Assembly: GCA_946480785.1 (NCBI GenBank)
Contig: CAMLLD010000009.1
Coordinates: forward strand, 31,024-95,023
Direction: 5' to 3'
Origin: an uncultured Blastocatellia bacterium
GTDB taxonomy: Bacteria; Acidobacteriota; Blastocatellia; Pyrinomonadales; Pyrinomonadaceae
Length of the DNA stretch: 64,000 nucleotides
Position numbers and translations under genes: made by a program. The notes under the pieces were generated by a model, which was not told the DNA's origin, made no database searches, and worked only from the letters and a program-made list of their open reading frames with translations. This document shows, one piece after another, positions 16,764-24,957 of this stretch (the stretch's first letter is position 1; every line of letters begins with the position of its first letter).

Positions 16764-17924
16764 TTAATCCTTGCTTAGAAGTTCGCTGAAAAACGCGACC
16801 GCACGCTGGTCGCCGGTCTGGCCGAGCACCTGAATCGCGACTTTGCGCACGGACATCTGCGGATGATTGCGCGCGACGCGAATCAACACCGGCACGGCTT
16901 CATCCTTCGAGCGTCGACCGAGCGCCAGCGTTGCCTGCTTTTGCAACTCAACATCAGTATCGCTGTCGATCGTGCCGATCAAAGCAGCGAGACTCTTCGG
17001 GCCGGCAACGCGGCCGAGGTTCGCGATCGCGCTCTTGCGCAACTCGATGTCTTTCTCGTTTTCGAGAACGCGGATCAGGTAAGTCGCAGCCGCATCGCTG
17101 TTGTCGTTACGGCCGATGCCGCGCAGCGCGATGCGCTTGAATTCGCGCGTGGGCATCGTTTCGAAGAGGTTTTGAAAGACAGGCAACATGCCTGCGGACC
17201 GGCTCATTGCGAGAGCGGCCAGCGCGGTTTGTCGCGTCTCGTTGTTCTCCTGGTTGTTGCGCACGATCTCCGCGAGCAGCGTGTTCTTTGACGGGGTTTC
17301 CGGTGTCGTGCCGAGTAAGTTGATGGCGCGAAAACGCACCGCATCTCCGGCTGGACGATGCGCGAACTCCATCAGGATCGTATCGACACGCGCGTCGTCG
17401 TGCAGCGAGATCGCGTAGAGCGCACGGCTGCCGAGTCCGTTAACATCCGCGCTCGGGGTGTCGACGAGCGACTTCAGGTAGTTGAGACTCTCCTCGTTGC
17501 TGATGCGTCCGGCCCAGTAAACGGGATAGTTACCGTATTCATGATCGCGGCGCAGGTTGTAGATGTCGGCGCGAGTAAATGCGTCCCGTTGCGTGTCGTA
17601 CATCATGAAGAACCCGAGTTCGCGTGTTTCGTAGCGCGGGTCGGAAGTGATTGAGTCGCCGTTCCAAACATAAACGCCGTTTCCGTTGACGATCTCGAAG
17701 TCGACCGCGACGTTCGGTCTCACTTCAAACTGGTAAGCGACCCAGAAGCGACCGTTCACAGCGTTGGCACGACCGGCGGTGATCGCGTTGTCGATCTTCG
17801 TCTTGAGCGTCGCGCCTTCGACCGGAGTGAACGGCTTCGTTTGTTGAGACGCTGAAACAGGCAGCGCTATTAACAACAACGCAAGACTTCCGATCAGTGC
17901 TGTTCGTGTTAATCCGTGGCTCAT
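16764..17924 (-). CDS. secreted HEAT-repeat protein with conserved N-terminal domain (module A)
   Basis: 386 residues: signal peptide (1-25), then a ~170-residue N-terminal domain (FTPVEGATL, VAYQFEVRPNVAVDF, YPVYWAGRISNEESLNYL, ALYAISLHDDARVD), then six or so HEAT repeats (LRKSAIANLGRVAGPKSLAALIG type) to the end. The N-terminal domain is shared, segment by segment, with the 512-residue protein at 40196-41734. HEAT repeats usually form protein-binding surfaces. The start overlaps the stop of the upstream HEAT gene as ATGA (17921-17924), so the two are translationally coupled. Exported, probably periplasmic; no catalytic motif seen. Confidence 0.85.
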   Translation of the reverse strand: MSHGLTRTALIGSLALLLIALPVSASQQTKPFTPVEGATLKTKIDNAITAGRANAVNGRFWVAYQFEVRPNVAVDFEIVNGNGVYVWNGDSITSDPRYETRELGFFMMYDTQRDAFTRADIYNLRRDHEYGNYPVYWAGRISNEESLNYLKSLVDTPSADVNGLGSRALYAISLHDDARVDTILMEFAHRPAGDAVRFRAINLLGTTPETPSKNTLLAEIVRNNQENNETRQTALAALAMSRSAGMLPVFQNLFETMPTREFKRIALRGIGRNDNSDAAATYLIRVLENEKDIELRKSAIANLGRVAGPKSLAALIGTIDSDTDVELQKQATLALGRRSKDEAVPVLIRVARNHPQMSVRKVAIQVLGQTGDQRAVAFFSELLSKD

Positions 17925-19480
17925 CGCAGCAACTCCTCCAAAAACTTCAACACGGTCGGATCGTTGCTGCGGCTTAACCAGCCGATCGCGCGCTTGCGAC
18001 GTTCCATCGGCGCCTGCTGGTTCTTCGCGATGTCGATCAGTTTCTGAATCACCCGCTGATCGTTGAGCCGGCTGCTGCCGCCGATGCTCTGCGCGATGTA
18101 TCCCGTGCTGCCGGGTGTCGTGATGAACACCGTGCCGGACGCGAGCGAGTTGAGAATCTGATCTTTCAACTCTTCGTTCTTTTCGTTGTCGTAGAGATTG
18201 AGCAGAAACTCGATCGCCTTGTCGCCGCCGCGGCGTGAGATCGCGCTGATTGCCGCCTTGCGCAGCTCGACATTGTCGGAGCCGCGCGCGATCTCGAGCA
18301 GCTTGTTACCTGCCCGTTCGCTCTTGCGATTGCCAAAACCCGAAATCACGGCTTTGCGAATCTCGATGTTTTGATCGGCGTCGTAGATGCGAAACAGCGC
18401 ATCGACCGCGGGCTCACCCGGGCGAATCGAGATGTTGGAGATTGCGAGCCGGCGCTGGCCGATGGTCTTGCCGCTGGTCGCGATGTCGGCCAACACGGCG
18501 ATTGCACGGTCGCCGGTGTGTTTGCTCAACGCGTACAGCGACGCCTCGACGATGTCGTTGTCCTGCGAAGTCAACGCGAAGTCGCGCAGCGCATCGACGA
18601 CAGTGTCGTCGTTGGTGTCGCCGAGCGTCGCGATTGCGCGCGCGCGGAGCTTGAGCTCGGGCTCGCTGCGCGCGACGCCGAGAATCACGGGAGTCACCGC
18701 TTTGCCGCCGCGGCGGCCGAGCAGTGTCAGCGCCGCGCCCTTGCAGCGAACAGTTTGCGTCGAGCCGGGCTTGAGCCAATCGGTGGCGGCGATGATGCCG
18801 CGTTGCAGATCGGTTTGAAACAACGCCTGGAGCACGACGATCTTGAACTCACACGGATCGTTGTCGGAAGTTGGACCACCGAAATCGTCGACGGCCCACG
18901 CCGAGCCGCCGATACCCTGACCGTAGCCGATACCCTGGCCGGGCACGGCGACCGCCACCGGAGCGAGTGAATCCGCGGGCGCATAGACGATCGTTGTGTC
19001 GGCAGATGGAGTAGCAGCAATAGCGCCCTGGACTGTGGTTGCGTTAAGGGTCCTGGCAGGCAGCACATAAGTGCCGGGCACCTGGGCCAACAGCACGCGC
19101 GCGTCGTCGCGCCAGCTCGAGGTCGGGTACTTCTCCATCAGGCGCAGGATCGTCACGCGGCAGTCGTCATACTTCGCGAGCTTCTGTTGCGCGTAGGCCA
19201 GCCAGTAGAGGGCGGCGTCGAGGTTCTTTTCGTTCGGAAAAGACGAAAGATAGTCGCTGAACTTTTCCTGTGCGCGCCCCCACTGTCCGTCGGTGATCAG
19301 ATCGCGCGCGCTGCGAAAGACAGTCGCCGCGTCGGTCTGCGAAGCGGTGCGGTTCGTCGAGGCCTGGCTCTGGCTTTGCGATTGACTCTGGAAGTTTCGC
19401 CGTTGCTGGCCGAAAGTCGTGGCGCTTAGGGCGAGCAACAGAAGCAGCGATAAGGTGTTGAAGATGAGTTTTTGCGACAT
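17921..19480 (-). CDS. secreted TPR plus HEAT-repeat protein (module A)
   Basis: 519 residues: signal peptide (1-24), a Gln/Ser-rich stretch (QSQSQSQSQ), a TPR/YbgF-like helical segment (WGRAQEKFSDYLSSFP, LDAALYWLAYAQQKL), a Thr/Ala-rich linker with GQGIGYGQGIGG, then HEAT repeats from about 215 to the end. It resembles the 430-residue protein at 41887-43179 through both parts (for example DPCEFKIVVLQALFQTD against DNCEIKMLALQSLFQAD). It lies 11 nt downstream of the anti-sigma-like gene. Probably part of an envelope assembly controlled by the adjacent ECF sigma factor; this role is inference. Confidence 0.85.
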   Translation of the reverse strand: MSQKLIFNTLSLLLLLALSATTFGQQRRNFQSQSQSQSQASTNRTASQTDAATVFRSARDLITDGQWGRAQEKFSDYLSSFPNEKNLDAALYWLAYAQQKLAKYDDCRVTILRLMEKYPTSSWRDDARVLLAQVPGTYVLPARTLNATTVQGAIAATPSADTTIVYAPADSLAPVAVAVPGQGIGYGQGIGGSAWAVDDFGGPTSDNDPCEFKIVVLQALFQTDLQRGIIAATDWLKPGSTQTVRCKGAALTLLGRRGGKAVTPVILGVARSEPELKLRARAIATLGDTNDDTVVDALRDFALTSQDNDIVEASLYALSKHTGDRAIAVLADIATSGKTIGQRRLAISNISIRPGEPAVDALFRIYDADQNIEIRKAVISGFGNRKSERAGNKLLEIARGSDNVELRKAAISAISRRGGDKAIEFLLNLYDNEKNEELKDQILNSLASGTVFITTPGSTGYIAQSIGGSSRLNDQRVIQKLIDIAKNQQAPMERRKRAIGWLSRSNDPTVLKFLEELLR

Positions 19481-19491
19481 GAGTTTAGCCT

Positions 19492-20250
19492 CTATCTATT
19501 TAATGATTGGTTTCGACCCGCGTCCTGGTAATCGACTAACGCAGCGACGATCCCCGTCTTTCGCACGCGCTCCTTGATGGCGCGCAGGTCTTCGGCCTTG
19601 GCGCGGTCGGGGAGGTTGGCGATGTCGAGCAGGAGTGGCTCGAGGTCAGCGAGGAGTGTTTTTGTTGGGAACTTTGCTTTCATCTCGGCGTCGCGGCGGA
19701 GCACAACGTTTTCGATCAGCAGGCGGCGCGATAGTGCTTTGTCGTAACTGACGTCTACTTCGTCGTCGCTGTCGGAGAGTGGGACGTTGCGAATCGAGCG
19801 CAAGAGGTTTTCGGTTTGTTCGATGTGCTTCGCGGTTTCCTGTTCGTCCAGATCGAAACCAACGTCAGTCGACAAGACTCCTGGGTTATCAGCAACTCGT
19901 CTATTCGTTATCGGCTTTGCTTTGTTTAAAATCCCTGTTACCTGGTTCGTGCTCGTAGGGCGCTGAACGATTAGTGGCGGTGGTTCGGGTAGTTGCAGTA
20001 CAGCGATAGTTTCGCTTTTTTGAGACAAGAGGAACACGGATAAAGAGCCAATCGTCAAAACGAATCCAGCAGCAATTCCTACCCACCAACCAAGTGTACT
20101 TTCACGAACCGGAACGATCTGCGTTTCGATCGCGGTCCACAACTGCGGCGGTACCTGTAGTTCGCGGTCGTAACGCGCAAACAACTCCTCTTCCGCCGCG
20201 ACGTCGCCGGCCAGGTACTCTTCCAACAACGAATAATTGTCAGACTTCAT
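19492..20250 (-). CDS. membrane anti-sigma-like protein without zinc finger (module A)
   Basis: 252 residues. The ATG at 20250 has GGAG 6 nt upstream and overlaps the sigma gene by 11 nt. A short acidic N-terminus (SLLEEYLAGDVAAEEELF) precedes one transmembrane helix (about 58-80: WWVGIAAGFVLTIGSLSVFLL), then a Pro/Thr linker and a conserved ~105-residue C-terminal domain (ENLLRSIRNVPL, VVLRRDAEMKAKFP, LEPLLLDIANLPD, IKERVRKTGIV). That last domain is shared with the zinc-finger anti-sigma of module B. No cysteine occurs in the whole protein, so the usual HxxxCxxC site is absent. The position directly after the sigma gene argues for an anti-sigma role. Confidence 0.8.
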   Translation of the reverse strand: MKSDNYSLLEEYLAGDVAAEEELFARYDRELQVPPQLWTAIETQIVPVRESTLGWWVGIAAGFVLTIGSLSVFLLSQKSETIAVLQLPEPPPLIVQRPTSTNQVTGILNKAKPITNRRVADNPGVLSTDVGFDLDEQETAKHIEQTENLLRSIRNVPLSDSDDEVDVSYDKALSRRLLIENVVLRRDAEMKAKFPTKTLLADLEPLLLDIANLPDRAKAEDLRAIKERVRKTGIVAALVDYQDAGRNQSLNR

Positions 20251-20875
20251 AACCAACTCCCGCATAAGCACCGACTCGCCGCCGCATCTCCGCTCGCGCG
20301 CGATGCAGGTCCGTCTTCAACTTCGCGATCGAATACCCTGTGATCTCGGCGATCTCTTCATAACTGCATTGGTGCAACACCTTCAACGTGAACACCAACC
20401 GCTTGTCTTCATCCAGCGCGGCCAGCGAACGTCGAATCACGTCGTTCAACTCCTTACTGAGCACGCCCTCGACCGGCGCCGGCTTGTCGTCACTGAGATC
20501 GAGCACTGCTTTATCGGCGAGATGAAGGTGATTGCCCGCTCGCGCACGCGCGCGCAACGACTCGCGCGCCACGTTTCGCGCAATGCCAAACAACCACGTC
20601 GACAGCTTCGTCTCGCGCCGCATCGTGCGGATCGCGCGATACGCACGTACAAACGTTTCCTGCGTCAACTCTTCCGCGAGCGTGCGATCGCTCACCATGT
20701 CGAAGATGAAACTAATGACCGGACGGGAATAGCGTTCAAAGATCAGACGAAAGGCCTCGGCGTCGCCCGCGCATACGCGAGTAACCAGGTCTGCTGAACT
20801 ATTCATCAGAGTTCCCGCGAACGCGCCGGGCTGACCTTCAAGACTTAACTCATCGACCGTCAGCCGCTTCATCAT
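20240..20875 (-). CDS. ECF RNA polymerase sigma factor (module A)
   Basis: 211 residues with region 2 (AFRLIFERYSRPVISFIFDMV, AEELTQETFVRAYRAI, STWLFGIARNVARE) and region 4 (LDEDKRLVFTLKVLHQCSYEEIAEITGYSIAKLKTDLHRAR). It directs RNA polymerase to an unknown set of promoters, very likely including its own operon. The start could be the ATG at 20875 or an internal ATG at 20806 (MNSSADLV), which sits nearer the beginning of region 2; the ribosome-binding sites do not decide it. First gene of the operon running down to 16764. Confidence 0.9.
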   Translation of the reverse strand: MMKRLTVDELSLEGQPGAFAGTLMNSSADLVTRVCAGDAEAFRLIFERYSRPVISFIFDMVSDRTLAEELTQETFVRAYRAIRTMRRETKLSTWLFGIARNVARESLRARARAGNHLHLADKAVLDLSDDKPAPVEGVLSKELNDVIRRSLAALDEDKRLVFTLKVLHQCSYEEIAEITGYSIAKLKTDLHRARAEMRRRVGAYAGVGYEV

Positions 20876-20921
20876 GTTCTCGGTAGGTTAGTGAGAGTAG
20901 GCGGGCAAAGGTTTCAGAGCT

Positions 20922-20961
20922 ATCCACAGATTACACAGATAAATCTGCGAAATCTGTGGAT
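20922..20961. repeat. ATCCACAGATT inverted repeat overlapping the aconitase 3' end
   Basis: Arms ATCCACAGATT (20922-20932) and AATCTGTGGAT (20951-20961). The repeat overlaps the last ten codons and the stop of the minus-strand hydratase gene (stop at 20931). A related hairpin lies at 56556-56604 and a half-copy at 803-820. May work as a terminator; looks like a dispersed repeat. Confidence 0.8.
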
Positions 20962-22961
20962 TTCAGAAAAGCGTAGGGTTCAACGATTTTTCCGGCGATC
21001 GCCGAAGCCGCCACGACATACGGCGAGGCGAGGTAGAGCTTGCCCGGACCACTGCGACCAGGGAAGTTGCGGTTCTGCGCGCTGATCGTGACTGTCTCTG
21101 CGTTGGGCGAAGCGCCCGGACCCGCGTTGATACACGCGCCGCACGAAGGATCGATCAACTCCGCGCCCGCGCGCTCGAAGATCTCAATGTAACCACGCTC
21201 ACGCGCATACTGCTTGATCTTCTGCGAACCAAACTGAATATAAAGGTGGACGCCTTCGGCCACGCGCTGACCATTCGCCAACGCGTTCGCCAGCACCTCA
21301 GCGTACATGTCCATGTCCGCCATTTTGCCGCCGGTGCACGAACCACCATAGGCCGCATCGATGCGCACGTCTTCCGGCAGCTCGTCGATCGGAATGCCGT
21401 TGCGCGGATCGCCCGGCGTCGCCACCATCGGCCGGATCTCGTCGAGGTTGATCTCAAAGACCGCCGCATACTGCGCGTCCGGATCGCTGAACGTGAATCC
21501 TTTGCGCACTTCCTCAGCATCGAGATCGCGCGTGCGCACGATGTAATCCAACGTGACTTCATCAGGCTCGATGATGCCGGTCGTGCCGCCGGCTTCGACC
21601 GCCATGTTCGTGAGCGTCGCACGCTCGTCCATCGGCCAGTTGCGCAGGTCTTCGCCCGCAAACTCCAGCACCTTACCGATGCCTTTACTCGTCTTCATAT
21701 ACTCAGTTGCGAGTATCACCAGCATCACGTCCTTCGCGGCGACGTCAGCGCGCTTCTTTCCTTTCAAAACGTAGCGCACGGTCTCCGGAACGCGGATGCG
21801 AATGTCTTTTGTGTACCACGCATTCGCCATGTCAGTTGAACCAACGCCGAACGCGAAACAGCCGAGCACGCCGGCCATGCACGTGTGCGAGTCGGTGCCG
21901 ATGACGACCTGCCCGGGCAGCGCGAGATCTTCGACCACCGCGTTGTGACAGATCGCTTGCGAGCCGCCTTCGGGACTCTCACCGTAGAGCTTAATCTGTT
22001 GTTGCGACGTGAAACTCTCCTGCGTCGTCGCGAGTCCTTCAGCTCGTTCGAGCAAACCCATCTGCCGATGCTTCGGCGACATCACGCGGCCGAGAAACGT
22101 CAGGTGATCGCGAAACGCAAACACCGACTCCGGCTGCGAGACGCGCGCGTCCTGGCCGAGCGCCTGTTTGAACAACGACTCCGCCATCGGCGTGACGTAC
22201 TCGTGCGAGAAGCGCACATCGGCGACAGCAAACAACGCGTCGCCGGGTTTCACTGCCTCGACACCGATCTTTCCGGCAGTGACGAACGCATGCTTCGCGA
22301 TGATCTTCTCGACGATCGTCATCGGACGCGGCGCGGTTTCGACCGGCGGCGGCGAGACTCTGCCCGCAAGACGCGCCTTGTTGTAGTTGAAGAGCCCGCC
22401 ATAAGCGACTATGTCCTGCGAGATCGGATCGAGTCCTTTTGTAAACTCTGTTAGCGCGATCTCTTCGCCGTTGCGAATACGTTCGATGAGGCCGAAATCG
22501 GTCGACGTCAGCAGGCCGATGTTCTGCGAATTCTGGCCGTAGATCTTCTCGATGCTTTTGGCGATGACGAGTTGAATGCCCGCGGCCTGTTCGGCGTAAG
22601 GCGCGGTCTCGCGCGACGAGCCGCAGCCCTTTGAAAGCCCGGAAACGACCACAGCGAAGCCCCCGTTTTTGACTTCGTCTTTCTGCACGGCGCTCTCGCG
22701 CATGCCGACGTAAACGTACTGGCCGAGCGTCGCGTCATAGTAGAAACAGACCCAGCCCGGCGTGATCTCGTCAGTGGAGATGTTGCTCATCAACGGCAGA
22801 TCGTCTGCCGCGAGCCGCGCGGCCAGTTGCGCTTCGAGTGCCGCGGCTGCATCGCCGGTGGCTTCGAGTTGTTGCCGGATTAGACTGGTGTCTTCGGTAA
22901 GAAATAGAATACGACCCTGAAATTTGATATGGTCAGGACGGCGATCGGTTTTGTTTGTCAT
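20931..22961 (-). CDS. single-chain aconitase-family hydratase (swivel domain first)
   Basis: 676 residues. The N-terminal ~200 residues form the LeuD-like swivel domain (FQGRILFLTEDTSLI, LSKGCGSSRETAPYAEQAAGIQLVIAKS), and residues ~210-660 the LeuC/aconitase catalytic part (VFAFRDHLTFLG, GTDSHTCMAGVLGCFAFGVGSTDMA). Three cysteines placed to bind the [4Fe-4S] cluster are C542 (GGSCTGG) and C607/C610 (SCGAC). The order small domain then large domain differs from classical aconitase A and resembles AcnB without its HEAT-like domain. It dehydrates and rehydrates citrate, isopropylmalate or a similar acid; the choice between aconitase and isopropylmalate isomerase is not settled by sequence alone. 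The last nine residues derive from a repeat. Confidence 0.85.
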   Translation of the reverse strand: MTNKTDRRPDHIKFQGRILFLTEDTSLIRQQLEATGDAAAALEAQLAARLAADDLPLMSNISTDEITPGWVCFYYDATLGQYVYVGMRESAVQKDEVKNGGFAVVVSGLSKGCGSSRETAPYAEQAAGIQLVIAKSIEKIYGQNSQNIGLLTSTDFGLIERIRNGEEIALTEFTKGLDPISQDIVAYGGLFNYNKARLAGRVSPPPVETAPRPMTIVEKIIAKHAFVTAGKIGVEAVKPGDALFAVADVRFSHEYVTPMAESLFKQALGQDARVSQPESVFAFRDHLTFLGRVMSPKHRQMGLLERAEGLATTQESFTSQQQIKLYGESPEGGSQAICHNAVVEDLALPGQVVIGTDSHTCMAGVLGCFAFGVGSTDMANAWYTKDIRIRVPETVRYVLKGKKRADVAAKDVMLVILATEYMKTSKGIGKVLEFAGEDLRNWPMDERATLTNMAVEAGGTTGIIEPDEVTLDYIVRTRDLDAEEVRKGFTFSDPDAQYAAVFEINLDEIRPMVATPGDPRNGIPIDELPEDVRIDAAYGGSCTGGKMADMDMYAEVLANALANGQRVAEGVHLYIQFGSQKIKQYARERGYIEIFERAGAELIDPSCGACINAGPGASPNAETVTISAQNRNFPGRSGPGKLYLASPYVVAASAIAGKIVEPYAFLKSTDFADLSV

Positions 22962-23050
22962 GAGTAAGCCGATTATAACCGGAGCTTCATAAAACCATTA
23001 ACGGTGTCAAAAGCGTCTAAGCCGGGACTAGTAGCGGAGGAAAGTGGAAG

Positions 23051-24016
23051 ATGAACGCATTGGTTAGCAGGTTAGCACTCGCCGCGCTCATGGCGTTGGC
23101 TCTCGGATCGTTCGGCGCGCAGCGATTCGTCGTGTCAGCGCAGGAGACCGACGACCCCGCCAAGATCGAGATCTACAAACGCTTCAGAGATAACTACGAC
23201 AAGAATCCCGCGGTGGCGTATCAAGCCGCGCGCGACTACCTGGTGAAATATCAGAAGGACAAGGATCAGTACACTGACTACCTGCAGAAATGGGTCGCGG
23301 CTTACGAGCGCGACGATCGCAAACGCCAACTCCCCGGCCTGATCAACGAGAAGAAGTTTGCGGAAGCGTATCAGGTTGGGCAAAGAATACTCGCGGACGA
23401 ACCTGACAATCTCCGCGCGCAGATCGACCTCGGTTACGCCGGTTATCTCGCCGCTTCAAACAAAGACGACAGCCACAATGCGGACGCTTTGAACTACGCG
23501 CGCAAAGCGATCGCGGCGATCGACAGCGGCAAGACGCCGAGCGAGTGGGCGCCCTTCAAAGGCAAAGAAGACACGCTCGCTTATCTTCATTACGCCGTCG
23601 GTTATCTGACTTTGAAAACTAATCCCGACCAGGCGATCGACTCATTGATCAAGGCCGCGACTTACGAGAGCGATATTCGCCACACCGCTTCGACTTACTA
23701 CTTCCTCGCCGTGGCTTACGAAGCCGGTCCTTACAAGACACTCTCGACCGCATACCAGGATACTTACGCGAACAAACCCGAGACACCGGAAAGCAAAGCG
23801 GCGCTGGAGAAGTTGAACGTGCTGATGGATCGCATCATCGATGCGTACGCGCGCGCGATCCAGGTGGCGGGGACCGATCCGAAGACTGAAGCCAGCCGTA
23901 AAGACTGGATGACGCAGTTGACGAACTATTACAAGTTTCGCCATAACGGCTCGGATACCGGCATCACCGAGTTCATCAACTCCTCAATGCAGAAGCCTCT
24001 GCCGCCGAAACCGTAA
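23051..24016 (+). CDS. secreted TPR-like helical protein
   Basis: 321 residues with signal peptide (1-31, ending VVSAQ) and a mainly helical body with TPR-like pairs (FAEAYQVGQRILADEPDNLRAQIDLGYAGYLA; LAYLHYAVGYLTLKTNPDQAID). GGAGGAAAG precedes the ATG. No catalytic residues are evident. Its stop TAA overlaps the ATG of the AraC gene by 1 nt (TAATG), so the two are co-translated. Function unknown. Confidence 0.8.
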   Translation: MNALVSRLALAALMALALGSFGAQRFVVSAQETDDPAKIEIYKRFRDNYDKNPAVAYQAARDYLVKYQKDKDQYTDYLQKWVAAYERDDRKRQLPGLINEKKFAEAYQVGQRILADEPDNLRAQIDLGYAGYLAASNKDDSHNADALNYARKAIAAIDSGKTPSEWAPFKGKEDTLAYLHYAVGYLTLKTNPDQAIDSLIKAATYESDIRHTASTYYFLAVAYEAGPYKTLSTAYQDTYANKPETPESKAALEKLNVLMDRIIDAYARAIQVAGTDPKTEASRKDWMTQLTNYYKFRHNGSDTGITEFINSSMQKPLPPKP

Positions 24017-24441
24017 TGGTTAAGCGAATCGAGGGAAACGTGACCGACCTCGAGACGCTCCAGCGTCTCGGTCGGGCACGCGACTTCATCGACCACTGTT
24101 ACGACCATCCGCTCAGTCTCGAACAAATTTCCGAAAAAGCCTGCTTCTCGCGTTATCACTTTCTCCGACTCTTTCGCCAGGCGTTCAACAAAACGCCGCA
24201 CCAGTATTTGATCGAACGCCGCATCGAGAAGGCGAAGGAGTTGTTGGGCGGCGACGAGCTGCGCGTTACTGATGTGTGTTTTGAAGTGGGTTTCCAGAGT
24301 CTCGGATCGTTCAGCAGTCTGTTTCACAAGTACGTCGGCCACGCGCCTGTAACCTACCGCGAGAAAGTACGGCAACGAGAACAAGCGAAGCGGCAAGTGC
24401 CCGGCTGCTTCCTCGTGATGTACAAGCTCGAGTCTGCGTAA
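24016..24441 (+). CDS. AraC-family transcriptional regulator (HTH domain only)
   Basis: 141 residues, almost entirely the double helix-turn-helix of AraC/XylS proteins: LSLEQISEKACFSRYHFLRLFRQAFNKTPHQYLIERRIEKAKELL followed at a distance by VTDVCFEVGFQSLGSFSSLFHKYVGHAPVTYRE. (The first run is described by position 35-75.) There is no sensor domain. Such short AraC proteins are often next to VOC/glyoxalase genes, as here (24519), and probably control them. The ATG at 24016 overlaps the preceding stop. Confidence 0.9.
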   Translation: MVKRIEGNVTDLETLQRLGRARDFIDHCYDHPLSLEQISEKACFSRYHFLRLFRQAFNKTPHQYLIERRIEKAKELLGGDELRVTDVCFEVGFQSLGSFSSLFHKYVGHAPVTYREKVRQREQAKRQVPGCFLVMYKLESA

Positions 24442-24518
24442 CACAGCAATTTTCAAGAAGCGTCCCGTCGTTTAGATCGGTATTCTCCTCAGCAACTTCA
24501 ATCGAGGAGAACCGAATC

Positions 24519-24929
24519 ATGATTCAACGGATGTCTCACGCCACGATCTTCGTCAACAACCAGAACGAAGCGCTCGAGTTTTATCGCGACAAGCTCGGTT
24601 TCAAAGTCCACACCGACGCGATGGTCGGCGAAGACTTTCGATGGTTGACGATGTGTACCAACGACCAACCCGATTTCGAGATCATTCTGATGGAGCCGAA
24701 GCCGGGCATGCTGATGGACGAGGAGACCGCCAAGACGTTGCGGGCCATCATGGCGAAGGGCGTGCTTGGCGCGGGCGTTTTCGATGCCGACGATTGCCGC
24801 GCCACGTATGAAGAGTTGCGCGCGAAGGGCGTCGAGTTTCTCTCGCCGCCGACCGAACGGCCTTACGGCATCGAAGCCGTGTTCAAAGACAATTCCGGCA
24901 ACTGGTTCAGCCTCACGCAGGCAAGGTAA
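24519..24929 (+). CDS. VOC / glyoxalase-fold protein
   Basis: 136 residues. Preceded by GAGGAG. A beta-alpha-beta-beta-beta repeat is visible: SHATIFVNNQNEALEFYRDKLGF, FEIILMEP, then GAGVFDADDCRATYEELRAKGVEF and EAVFKDNSGNWFSL, the typical pairing with metal ligands at His and Glu positions. Members include glyoxalase I, dioxygenases and resistance proteins; the substrate is unknown. It follows an AraC regulator and precedes a DinB-like gene, and may form part of that operon. Confidence 0.87.
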   Translation: MIQRMSHATIFVNNQNEALEFYRDKLGFKVHTDAMVGEDFRWLTMCTNDQPDFEIILMEPKPGMLMDEETAKTLRAIMAKGVLGAGVFDADDCRATYEELRAKGVEFLSPPTERPYGIEAVFKDNSGNWFSLTQAR

Positions 24930-24930
24930 T

Positions 24931-24951
24931 ATAGGTCCCCACAGGACCTAT
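24931..24951. promoter_or_regulatory. short hairpin over the DinB-gene ribosome-binding region
   Basis: Arms ATAGGTCC (24931-24938) and GGACCTAT (24944-24951) with a 5-nt loop. It starts 2 nt after the VOC stop and ends 6 nt before the ATG of the DinB gene. The only AGGA upstream of that ATG (24943-24946) lies at the right-hand arm, so folding could hide it. Alternatively a weak terminator. Confidence 0.4.
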
Positions 24952-24957
24952 CTACCT

